DNA from: Vitrella brassicaformis
Taxonomy: Eukaryota; Sar; Vitrellaceae
Assembly: GCA_001179505.1 (NCBI GenBank)
Contig: CDMY01000265.1
Coordinates: 71,655 to 135,654 of the forward strand
Length of the DNA: 64,000 bases
Direction of reading: 5' to 3'
The notes beneath the pieces are model-generated. The model was given only the letters and a program-made list of their open reading frames with translations, ran no database searches and was not told the DNA's origin. This document shows positions 33,201-43,869 of this stretch, piece by piece (positions within the stretch are counted from its first letter, which is position 1; each line of letters begins with the position of its first letter). Both the position numbers and the translations under genes were made by a program.

Positions 33201-36200
33201 CCAATATCGAGGCAAGCCAGGCCATACGACTTGGGCACTTGTGTGTCGATTGTATCCTTGTTTGGATCAGATCACGCCTTCCTCTCTCTGTCTGGGGGCG
33301 GTGTTTCCCTTCGGCGAGAGGTGCCGAGCAGTGACAGTCACCAACCGAAGGTCGCACATCACCCAGTTCACTCGCGCATGGCTGATGGTGCGCTGCCTGT
33401 GTCGCTGTTGTAAGTGTGTTTGGCGTAGCCATCAGCCCGAAGGTGTCCTATGGCGGTGCTGACGTCTACAACCCCTGCACAGACGCCAACAGAGGCCACC
33501 CCACGTGGAGCATCCTCATCGACAAGGACGGCCCCCTGAGCAATAAGGAGGGCCGCATGGTGGTCTTGACCCCCGTGGCCGATCGACGCGAGGGGCGGGC
33601 TCTGGTGCTGCCGCCATCAACCAGCAAGACGATCTGGATCAAGTGAGACATGGAAGAAGATAGATGTCTCACGATAGATCCATGGTGTGCGTGTCGTGTG
33701 TTCTGGTGGTAGGTACCGTCTCCCTCCCACCGCCCCCCGCCCTGCACACGCGGGTCCATCACTGGCCGACATCCTCGACAGCCCCGCCGCAGCCCCCCTG
33801 CCCCCACAGCGCCCCGAGTGCTCCACGGCATTCCACCTGGTGCCATCACCAACAATCACGGAGACAACCCCATTCCTCACCGACTGCCTCGGGGCACTGG
33901 AGAAAGATACACCGCTCTATGACGCCCTTGCGCTGCTGAATCTCCCATCTGAGAGTGCCGGAGGTGCTGGTGTGGGCAGGAATGATGTCATCGAGGGTTC
34001 TGGTTTGCCCGTGGTGGTTGGCGTGCTGCAATCTTTTGTGGACGTCGTGGCGCTGCAGGTGCCACACCCACTGCAGGCGGAGGGCATCGTCCTGCAGCCA
34101 AAAGAGTCCCTACAAGCCCTGATGTGCGGCAGGGCTGACTGCAAGAGCAAGAGCGACGGGGCGCTTGCCCCCGTTCGACCGGATGGGGCCTCCTTAACGC
34201 GCGTGGCCGACAGCAGGACCACCCGCAATGGTCAAGGTGACGAGTATAATGGCTTTGTCCGGCTGCATGCCTGGGTTAAAGTGCGCTATGACGGCACTTT
34301 CCCACGAGTTGTGCTGAAAGGAGCCCTGCTGCATCCAGCAGTGCACAAATCAGCCGGTCTTGTGTCTCCACTGGAGGCGCTGCTGAACCCTTTGGTTGGA
34401 TGGGACATTCGCGTGGAGCCCATGCAGCTGGAGCTGGCCAAGGGGCAGGCCGGAGCGATCCACATCATCGCCGACAAGGCCACCGACGCCCTGTTCGACG
34501 GGCCGCTGCCGTCACTGCCTGTTGTGCATCATGTCTCTGGCGGCAAGCCCACTACCACTTGTTCCTACGCCCTGGAGTTGCGTCTTGCCCTCCCCAATCC
34601 CCCCGATGCCGCCGTTGACGCGAATGCCGTCAGCCATGCCTTCACACTGCCCCTCGTCCTCGCACCCCCACCGCCCTCCATGCCTCTCTGGACAAGCGCC
34701 AAGCGGCTCGTGTGGGGCGAGGCCGCACCCTTCATCCCCACAGCACGAACACTGTTTCTGGCCAACAAGGGCGAGTGTCCTCTTCTCATCCACATGACGT
34801 GTCTCGTCGAGTACCCCGTCGTGGCGCCGACTTTGCCGCCGGCACGTGAAGGCAGGAGGCGGTCCAGTGCCTATAGCGACATGGGAGGCCAGCACAGCGT
34901 GTCATTTGACGTGCACTTCATCAGGGGTCCGGGGTGCTGCTTCAGGCCCCTTGTGTCGGAGCGGGAGGGCGGCAAGTCGGGAATGGTCATGGGCGAGTGG
35001 GAGCTGCTGCTGCCGCCTTATCGGTACTGCGAGATGGCCGTCGACTTGCAGTACTCCCCAATCATCACCCATACAGAGGTCAATCACTTCGCCCCTTCCC
35101 GTCTGCATTTCTCTTTCGCGCACAAGCAAGAAAGCATCACCTCATGACATGCGTACCTTGTGTGTGCTGCAGATTCCTCTCGTCCAGGGCAGCCTCAGGC
35201 TACACTGCATCAACTCACCCAACAGGAACGGCCCCTCAGACAGCGACCCATCCACATCTGTGCGGCTGCTGGCATGGCGAGGGATCGGAGGCGCACTCCT
35301 CACAGACGACCAAGACCGCACTGCCCTCTGCTTTGACCACGGCGTGCAGCCATCACAAGGCCCGTCCAACAGCCGGCTCTTCTCCCTCCATTGCCGCAAC
35401 CCATCCTGGACAGAAAGGAAGACAGCGCGGACAATGGATGCCGCCCCCACCGATTCCTCCGGCTGTCGACTTATGGCAGCGCGGGCGCAGAACGGGCGAT
35501 CTCATCGGCAGCCGTCTTCTTTTGAGAGGGCTGATGGCGCCACGTTTGTGTGGAGTGGCGTGCCCCGACTGCCAGACGGCCTGAGATGTGTGCCTGATTC
35601 GGTCACTCTGCACCACGAGGACGACATGCTGATCCAGCAATGGCAGCTGGACCCCATCAGCCACATGATGATGATGTCCCACCTGCAGTCGCCACCAGCC
35701 TATGCGCCGAGGCCGCCGGCGACGTTTGGTGTGGGGACAGACGTCGAGGGAAGCTACCACATCAGTTCTCAGGTGGTGTCCGTCTGGACGGGGTCGCAGG
35801 CCTTCCTGCGGTTCATGGAGGATGCGCAGGAAACGAGGGGTGGGGCAGCGGGAGGGTCGATCGAGGCCCTCATGGACGCAGCTCTCAACAAGCCGCTGCC
35901 GCACTGCCCCGGCTGGTGTCAGCAGCATGAGGAGACACGACTGGACCAGACGGCGGGCGAAGGCCAGGAGGGTGAAGGAGACGGAGAGGGAGAGGGAGAG
36001 GTGGTCGCTGCAGTGCCGTTCATCAGCAAGGACGACCTCAAGGCCCTCACACAGGCTCACATCCGGTCGGTGCCCCTCTTCTGTGTCCGCCTCACCCCCA
36101 CCGGCGCCCCCAGAGTGCCCCTGACCCCTTCCACCCCTCTCAAGACCGTCATCCTGGGCCCCTTTGACCTCTCTGAGTTGAGAAGCACCATGCACCGCTG

Positions 36201-36783
36201 GAACATGGCCACCGAGACACTCACCCTGCAGTCGCCCTTCGCCGACCATTCGGCACATTTCCGCATCTTCCCCGTGACGCGGCCGTCCCTCTCTCACAGC
36301 CAGGACGGGGCGAGACACAACCGATGGCTGCCGGCCATTGCCTTCGAGGCAACACCGAGCGATGCTTATGAGGGCGAGGATGAGGTCTTCCTGTTTTCGG
36401 AGATGGAGGGTCAGCTGTCCGCTGGTGGGCAGAAGGAGGTGGGCATCGAGGCCAACCTGGCGAAAATGCTACCACTCATGGTGACGACGAGCAAGGCACG
36501 GCAGGTGCATCACGACACGAGAGATGGCGGCCCCGTGACGGTGGAGGCACTGATGCAGAGAGAGGAACAGCACCTGCAGGAAGGCAGCAGGGGCAATGCC
36601 ATGGGTGTGTCCCTCTCTGATGCGATAGAGGTGCGGCCGGAGTGTGTGCTGATGATGTCTCAGTACTATGTGGTTGAGTATGGCGTCGATGGCTCGCGTG
36701 TGTGCCAAGTGCTGGGGCTACACATGTTCGGACGGACGGACGGGACGGGCCGGGCCGTCGTGGGGTGGATGGACGAAATGTGA
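30268..36783 (+). CDS. large coiled-coil/ASH-domain protein, CEP192/SPD-2-like (centriolar)
   Basis: Visible exons: 30268-30597, 30739-32774, 32854-about 33244, about 33271-33387, about 33416-33642, 33713-35078, 35171-36783; roughly 2000 residues. The N-terminus has a coiled coil (HDKQAQEIQK, RRLEGLLDQAHQDLEKERR). A long disordered region rich in Pro/Ser/Thr repeats TMP and SPYT motifs. ASH-like beta-sandwich segments follow (WDVCAVGLTHTRTLTVQNNS, VTLPPYGTAHLPIAFTP, VFPFGERCRAVTVTNRRS, and RTLFLANKGECPLLIHM). ASH domains occur in centriolar and ciliary proteins (ASPM, SPD-2/CEP192, Hydin); a centriole or flagellar role is inferred. The exon 2 donor appears to be GC (AG|GCAGG). The reading frame is not cleanly connected between 33244 and 33429. 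Confidence 0.7.
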
Positions 36784-37913
36784 TGGGGGCGTGGTGTGGA
36801 TGGGCGCGGGGCTTTTTCAATCGCAGAAAGGCTGACTGGCTGATGAATGAGTGCGTGCCTGTCTGTCTGTCTTCCGTAGGCCGTTTCCCGCTTTGGGCGG
36901 GCCGCGTTCTGGCTGGCTGGCTGCGTTCCTTCGTTCGAATCTGCATGTGTGGGTGCGTGCCTGTCTGTCTGTCTGTCTGTCTGTCTACGCCGGTGTGGAC
37001 GTGCAGTTTAAGCCTGAATGGCGCCATAAGCGGTACTGTACCCATCATCGACCCGCCCGCCGTCTGCATCACCATTGACACATTGACATATCTCTCGCGG
37101 GCTTTGTCACTTGCACATGCAGACTATGTATGTCTGTCTGTATGTATGGTACACAACACCAACACTGACACCAACACCGACACATACACATACACAAATA
37201 AATAGATAGGCACTCAGACAGACAAGTGCCTGCATCACACACACACACACACACACCCAGCCACGAAGAGGCCATACTCTCTCTCTCGTATGCACTGCAC
37301 TCAGTCAGCTCCCTGCCCCTCGATTAAACAGTGGGACGCTCAACCACGTATAAAGGGCCCACCAGCCAATCCACAGTCACGTGGGTCGACTGACTGGAAG
37401 TACGGCGACGGAATCGAATCAAAGGGCGGGAAGGTTAGGCCGATCTGTCTGTCTGTCTGTAAGGCTTCCATTTGAGCCTTTCCAGGCCACGGGTGAATGG
37501 TTCTGAGCGGGTCAAACGAAAGCCTCCAGACAGACAGACAGACAGCATGTGGGTCGACGCTGTTCAAGGCAGGGAGTCGCGGTGCAACCAATTCGAGTAC
37601 ACCCGTCCACACAGACAGACAGACAGACAGACAGACAGGGATAAAGCAAGTGCCTGGCCTGATTCGATTCACTCGCTGAGACGATTGGTTGGTCAAGCTA
37701 GCTAAGAGAGACCGAGACAATCGATCACATCGATCATGCACAACTATATATATACATTTCATATCATACACACTCTATCTATCGGCCCCTCTCTCCCCTC
37801 TCTCCCTCCCACCGGTACACACACGAGAGATCACTGCGCCCTCGCCCCCGTCCTCACACGAGTGAATGCGGTGCGTCGACTATGCGCGTGTGTTGTGTGT
37901 TGTATGTCTCTAT
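36784..37913. other. tail-to-tail spacer with many microsatellites
   Basis: 1.1 kb between convergent stops. Runs include CTGT (36958-36986), CA (37236-37257), CAGA (37529-37545 and 37610-37638) and CTGT (37444-37460). No gene recognised. Confidence 0.6.
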
Positions 37914-39777
37914 CTATTTGTTTGTGACGTTGTCGAGGAGGCCGTGGACCACCCACTTGCGCTCGCCCCGGGTGTGAAACTCCTGCAGGCACCACATGCC
38001 AACCCAACAGTCACTCGTGACGGCTCGATGGATGTTGCTTGGACATGAGTGTGAGTGTGTGTGTATGGGTGTGGTGTGCCCCAGCCAGCCACCGACCCAT
38101 GCGACTGCGATGCTGTCTTTGTAAACGATGTAGTTGCGGCCCTGGATGAAGACCGGCGTGTGGTGGACTGACATGACACACCAAGCCAAGCAGAGAGAGG
38201 CATAGCGACCGACGATGAGTGCAGTGCAAGGGGAGCCGTGCCGTCCTGTGTAGGTAGGTACCATTTTGTGTGAAGTACATGCATCGTCCGAAAGTGCGGC
38301 CGTTGCCCCACGCACTCGTCGGCGGCCCCTGGAAACGATGGTGCCTGCACACAACACAACACAACACAACACACACATGGCCATCCGACTGCCGGTTCCC
38401 CCCTCCGTCCCCCTCTCTTCTCACCAGCTGTGGTAGAGTGCGTGCCGCTCATAGTTGTTGTCCAGCTCCACGCCGTACCTCACGTCGCCATCCGTCTCCA
38501 GGAACCTGGCCATCCCACCCTCAAACCCCTCCAGCCCACCCAGCTTCACCTTCTCCACAAAATGGTAAAAATCGTACGTCGGCTCCCACTCGATGCTCAG
38601 GTCCGTCTCGCCGTGCAGCTGCTGGTCGGCCGACCACACCTGCACGCGGCCTTTGTAGTGTGTGGGGTAGGGGGGGATGACGTAGGGCTCCTGGCTCTCG
38701 ACCTCCTGGAACTGGAGGAACTCCTCGATGCGCTGCTGAGTGGCGTTGGTGGTGTCGGTGTAGTAGCTGTCGTCCCGCTGGTAGATGCCGCAGGTGCCGG
38801 CCTCCATGTTGGGGCCGACGAAGAGCACGTTGGTGTAGGCCTGCGTGATGTTGTCGGGCATGATCTGAACCCACACATGCAGGTTCTGCTTCCACGCCTA
38901 CACACACACACACACACCCCCATCCATCCATCCATCCATCCATCCATCCATCCACACACACACGTGTGTAGCCCCTTGTCGCCCGACTCGGCTCACGTGG
39001 TTATAGACGTTGCCCAGCAGTAGGTTGCCGTAGGGCACCCCATAGCCATAGAGGTCTTTGCCGAGGTAGACGCGGCAGTCGCCCTTGTTGGCGGTGCGCA
39101 GCTCGATGCCGCCGAACTCCAGCGCCTTGCCGCGGTTGGGCACCATGTAACGGTGGAAGAACTCTATGCCGTCGGCCTCGCTCTTGCGAACCGCCTTGAC
39201 CAAACCCTGAAACGTGCCCTGACAGACCAGACCGAGGTAGGGGAGACAGTGGGGGTGTGGGGGTGTCATATATATGGTTCTGTGGTGTGTGTGTGCTGTG
39301 GGTGCATGCGGACTTCTCTGTCGAAGATGGCCGGGCGGCCCCACCAAAGGCCGCCTGCGATCCGCTGCCACGCATCAGCTGAACGACAGACACACGAGCA
39401 CAGCAACAACAGACCACATGCATGTCATGTGTTTGCAGGTGTGGAGTGGAGTGCGGCTTCCGGACTGCCCTCCTCCCCTCTTTGTCTGTGGCCACCCTCC
39501 CACCGCCCACATGCGCACCTTTGTCTTCCACTTTGCCCTTGACAGCCTCGTCCATCACAGCCGACGCACGCAACTGCAGCCGCTCTTGCAATCTACCCGC
39601 CTGGTGCTTGTTGGTCACTGGCCGCCTTATCACAGAGCTGGGTCCGCCCATCGTGGCGAAGGCTGCCTTGTCTGATCCAGGGCCATGTGTGAAAGGAAGA
39701 TGCCTCGGCGGAGGCGAGAATGCGATGCTGCCGGGAAGCAGGAGGCTCAAGGACAAGGCGAATGTGATGGAATTCAT
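37914..39777 (-). CDS. plastid-targeted protein of unknown function
   Basis: Seven exons (39777-39519, 39378-39314, 39218-38997, 38897-38425, 38344-38262, 38167-38097, 37982-37914) sum to 1242 nt, 413 residues, in phase. The leader MNSITFALSLSLLLPGSIAF-SPPPRHLPF is a signal peptide followed at once by a Phe-led basic, Ser/Thr-rich transit peptide. The mature part has DAWQRIAGGLWWGRPAIFD, DGIEFFHRYMVPNRGKALEF, a segment rich in aromatic residues (LYGYGVPYGNLLLGNVYNH), NITQAYTNVLFVGPNMEAGT, PYVIPPYPTHYKGRVQVW and GRNYIVYKDSIAVAW. There is no transmembrane segment. The Tyr/Trp-rich, beta-looking composition suggests a soluble barrel-like protein, but no family was recognised. It is divergent from glycolate oxidase with 161 bp between starts. 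Confidence 0.75.
38919..38953. repeat. CCAT tetranucleotide run
   Basis: About eight CCAT units within an intron of the plastid protein gene. Confidence 0.85.
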
Positions 39778-39938
39778 GGAAAGGGCCAGAAGGGAAGAGA
39801 TCTGCACCTCTTTCAAGCTCGCAGTCGCCAAAAGCGGTTCGGGGTGAGCCTTTCCCACGCCCTTTACATTGCACCTGGATTGGCTGCATGAATCGGTAGT
39901 GCTGTTTGCGGGAGCGAGTTGCGAGTGTCGTTCGTAGC
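39778..39938. promoter_or_regulatory. shared divergent 5' region (plastid protein / glycolate oxidase)
   Basis: 161 bp between ATGs. Both products serve plastid-linked metabolism if the neighbour's targeting is right, so co-regulation is conceivable but not shown. Confidence 0.35.
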
Positions 39939-41673
39939 ATGGCAGTGAGTGCAAATGGTGGGTTCCATCCCATCAACTTGGATGACTATGAGGCGACGGC
40001 TAAGGAGAGGCTGACCACACAAGCGTGAGGGGACAGAAAGCGAACAAAGATCTGCCTGCGCCATTTGTGTGCATGTGGATGTGTCTGTGTCTGTGCGTAC
40101 GCTGCAGTCATGGCTACTTCTCGTCTGGTGCAAATGACCAGTGGACGCTTCGCGAGAACCGCGAGGCGTTTAACCGCATTCGGCTCCGGCCACGAGTCCT
40201 CAATGACGTCAGCAAAGTCAACCTCAACACATCCATGTGTGCAACAACACACACGCACACTCAGCCACTGCGGATCGGCATCTGGTTGCTGTGTGGCTGT
40301 GTGTCTGTGTGTGCAGTCTGGGTCACACGAGCACGATGCCCGTCCTGGTGGCGCCGACAGGTATGCAGAAGCTGGCGCACCCCGAGGGCGAGACGGCCAC
40401 TGCCCGGGCGGCCAGGGAGGTCGGTGTCCCCATGACCCTCTCAACCATGTCCACCACACCTCTCGAGGAGGTCGCAGAGAGTTCGGGCAAGGGACTCAGA
40501 TTCTTCCAGCTATACGTCTTCCAGTAAGGCAACAGACAGACAAATGGACCGAGTGAATGAAAGTGATGGACCTATGCGCGCGCGAGTGTGTCTGTGTGTG
40601 TTCAGGCAGCGTGAGTTGACAGTGCAGCTGATCAAGCGTGCCGAGGCCGCAGGGTACTCGGCCATCGTCCTCACCGTGGACGTACCTGCAATGGGTCGGC
40701 GGGAGGCGGACCTGCGGAACCACTTCACCCTGCCCCCCCACCTCACACTCGCCAACTTCGACGAGGAGACCCATGGCGCCACGAGGTTGTGCGGGGCCAG
40801 AGAGGCCGCCAGGGACGGCAGTGGGGGCGACTTTGGCTTAGCCGACACCAAGTCGGCCCTCAGCGCCTATGTCAACTCCATGTACGACGGCTCCCTCACC
40901 TGGAAGACGTACGCACGCACACGCACTCCAGCCACGGACAATGCACAGCAATGGACACTATGCATGATGTTTCATGCCTGCCTGCCTGCCTGCCTGGCTG
41001 GCTGCCGATAGGATCGACTGGCTCAAGTCGATAACGGCCCTGCCCGTCATTGTCAAGGGCATCATGACGCCCGAAGACGCCCTTTTGGCGCGCGAGCACG
41101 GCGTGTCTGCCATCTGGGTGTCCAACCACGGTGGCCGGCAGCTCGACGGCGTGGACGCCCCCATCACGGTGCTGCCGTCCATCAAGCAGGCCCTGGCTGA
41201 GAAGCCCGTCATGGAGTCCCACTTCAGGATGCCCACACGCATGGCCATCTGGGTTGACGGGGGAGTCAGAAGGTACGTACGGTGTGGCCGCACACACACG
41301 CCTACATGAGCAGACATCCTGGATCTCTCTCGCTGTGTGTGTGTGTGTGAAGGGGTTCGGACATCTTGAAGGCGCTTGCTTTGGGTGCTGACATGGTGGC
41401 CGTCGGGCGGCCCGTGCTGTGGGGCCTGGCGTGTGGGGGGCAGCAGGGGGTAGTGGACGTCCTGTCCATGATCAGGGAGGAACTCACACTCGCCATGAAA
41501 CTCGCAGGGTCAGTGGGAGCGGGGGCAGCCAGCTTGCAAGAGAGACACGAGACACACACGCGGGACCGGAGGCAGAGCTGGCACGCTACGCTACGTCTGG
41601 GTGTGTGTGTAGGTGCAATGACGTCAAGAAGGTGTCGCGGCAGCTCGTGAGGCTGGCGCATGAGCCTGTGTGA
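39939..41673 (+). CDS. GOX: (S)-2-hydroxy-acid (glycolate) oxidase, FMN-dependent
   Basis: Seven exons (39939-40024, 40108-40236, 40317-40523, 40606-40908, 41012-41272, 41353-41508, 41613-41673; 1203 nt) give 400 residues. Family landmarks are complete: [46 protein letters not shown] (active-site Tyr), [29 protein letters not shown] (Lys at N5 of FMN), [10 protein letters not shown] (catalytic His and Arg), [30 protein letters not shown]. Reaction: glycolate (or L-lactate) plus oxygen to the oxo-acid and hydrogen peroxide. Compared with plant enzymes there is an insert between [10 protein letters not shown] and [13 protein letters not shown]. The C-terminus is LAHEPV-stop, without an SKL-type peroxisomal signal, so its location is open. 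Confidence 0.94.
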
Positions 41674-42323
41674 TGGATGAATGGACGGAGGTGTGTTCAG
41701 CACACACTATGCATAGAGAGAGCCGTTTATCTGTGTAGAGGGGGAAGTTGACCGCTGTGTCGTGTGTGTGGTTTGTTGGTGTGAGAGTCTCTCTGAGTGA
41801 GCGAATCTGTGCTCATAAGTTTTTGGGTACCTACCTACCTAGCTCAATCGATTCAATCACGCCGTCTTTTCCAGTCCGTCCGTCCGTTGGGTTCGTTGGA
41901 TGTCCATGTGTTTGTATGTGTGGGGGCATTCAGGCCACTCCCTGTCCGTCACATGGTGGTGAATCTGTGCGCCTGTGCCCGAGACAGACAAATAAATCGC
42001 ACACGTCGCCTGCCCATGAATCAATCGGCCTTCCCTCAAACTCTCCTCCTTTGGATGTTGTAGTGCAAGGGCGCCCAACAACACGTTGCAGCCGTGTTGC
42101 TGGGCCATCTTACACGACGAGATCCAAAAGAGGGGAGTTTGAGGACAATGTGCAAGAGATCTGACTCCCTCCCTCATGAGGGCTTCTCTACGTGTGTCTG
42201 ACATCTACGCGTGTAGAAGCTCTCACTTGACGAATGGCTGACCCACGCAAGGCATGAACCAAACAAGAAACACGACGCACTGACTGACACGCTCGTCCAT
42301 CCATCACATCTGGCCTAACCTCC
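41674..42323. other. tail-to-tail spacer
   Basis: 650 bp between convergent stops. No gene recognised. Confidence 0.5.
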
Positions 42324-43729
42324 TCAGTCGCCCCCCTTCCCTCTCCACCCAGCCCAGTGATGCTGCCTGCGGCCTCCAAAGGCCCGTGTGTGTGATGGGA
42401 TAGGGCGAATAACAACATACTGTCGCATGTAGCCCGCACCACCGTCACAGTCGTCGCCTTGGTGCCTGTCTTCGCATCTGACGACCATGCCGCAGCCCAG
42501 GAAGAAGCCGAAACTCACGGCACCGCCAATCTGCACCGGGAAAAGGCAATGGGGCGACGAATGAGTGCATGCCGGTTCCTGTTCGCATGCGTACCACAGA
42601 GAGGGGGAAGAGGAGGATGTTTCGCTGCACGATTGACGCATACACGCCCGTCAGAGCACCGAAGATGCCGCCCACCATCGCACCCTAAACAAACAACAAC
42701 ACGGCCAAAAGACAGATTGAATCGCGGCATACCACAGGCAGGCAGAGGGCTCCCTCCCTCCCTCCCTCGCTCCCTCACTGACCATGTTGATGCCCATCTT
42801 GATGCTCTCGAGGCACGCCAGCACCCTGCAGTCACAGGACAGGCGCCAGGCAAGACACGGCCATTTCCTCGTGTGATCCATTCTGTTGGTTCGGCGGTGC
42901 GGTGGTTGCCTGGGGTTGGTGATCCATGGTTCCCTCCCGCCGTGCATGGCCGCCCGCCTCTCCCGCTCCAGGATGGCGTCGTCACGCAGACCATCAGACT
43001 CCACCACTGGGGAACTGATTGATGCACACCGTACCAGTGACACACAATGGAACGCTCGTGTGTGTGTTGATTTGTTTGGTCTTGGCCTGTGCGATGCGAT
43101 GCGGTTCGTACAGGTATCTGGAGAAGTCTTCTTTGGCGTACTCGTCCTCCCCCGTGGGGCTGCTCTTGCGGCCAAACATCGGGATGAAACTGAACACACA
43201 CACACACACGCACGCACGGAACAACCACAGCATGCACAGTAATGCATGGACAAGACCTCCCTCCTCTCCCCGTAGCTACCTTGTTGGCGGCTTCAGCGAA
43301 GTCGCCAGCCCCCCAGCAGCAGGAGCCTCTGCTGCGGCGGCTGATTTCTTGGTGTCTGTCGACGCGATGGGCGGTGGGCTGAAGCCTTTGAACTCCCCCA
43401 CAGGGGGCGCCAAGTCGCCGGACAGACCCTTCCATGAACGAGGAGGCTCTGGGGCAGACAGACAGACGTGCAATGACGCCCATGCATCTATCGCAGACCA
43501 CGTGCTCAGGTGTCTTCCTTCGTTAGTTACCTGGCGGCGGTGCGAGAGGGTTTCCTGCGGGCGGCGGTGGCACGAACGCATCGAATTCACTCGCCTCCTT
43601 CTTCTCCTCCTTCTTGCCGCCGCCAAACCTGCGCCACACACAACACGCACAAACACACACACTCACACACACATCCATAAATGAATCATGTGTGCGTCTG
43701 TCAATCATCTCCCCTCCTGACCACGACAT
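42324..43729 (-). CDS. ROMO1: ROMO1/Mgr2-like mitochondrial inner-membrane protein with long N-terminal extension
   Basis: Eight exons (43729-43722, 43628-43531, 43448-43280, 43189-43112, 43014-42910, 42825-42783, 42684-42595, 42530-42324; 798 nt) give 265 residues. The core is CLESIKMGINMGAMVGGIFG, ALTGVYASIVQR, IGGAVSFGFFLGCGMVVRC, matching ROMO1/Mgr2 (two Gly-rich helices ending GMGIRC). Known role: TIM23-associated protein of the inner membrane. Here about 150 residues precede it (MSWFGGGKKEEKKEASEFDA, Pro-rich, then FIPMFGRKSSPTGEDEYAKE), against a 79-residue human protein, and a 45-residue polar tail follows. An in-frame upstream ATG at 43837 would add 36 residues; MSWFGGG was preferred. 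The exon 5 donor may be GC (AG|GCAACC); read-through would also stay in frame. Confidence 0.8.
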
Positions 43730-43869
43730 GCTGCTGATGCAGATCTCCAACAACAACTCCTTAGCTGAGCTGGCAGGCTTTCCCCAGCTCGCACCTTTTT
43801 GGGGTGTGGTTTGCGCTGTTTCCGGCTGCAAGGGCATTCGGCCTGCGCGAAGCGCTTCCCTTGCCGACA
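43730..43869. promoter_or_regulatory. very short divergent 5' region (ROMO1 / FBXO9)
   Basis: 140 bp between ATGs, or 32 bp if ROMO1 starts at 43837. Contains GCGCGAAGCGC at about 43846-43856. Confidence 0.35.

Noticed and set aside
36950-37640. CTGT/CAGA runs as CRISPR or satellite arrays
   Set aside because: They are simple tetranucleotide microsatellites without spacers.
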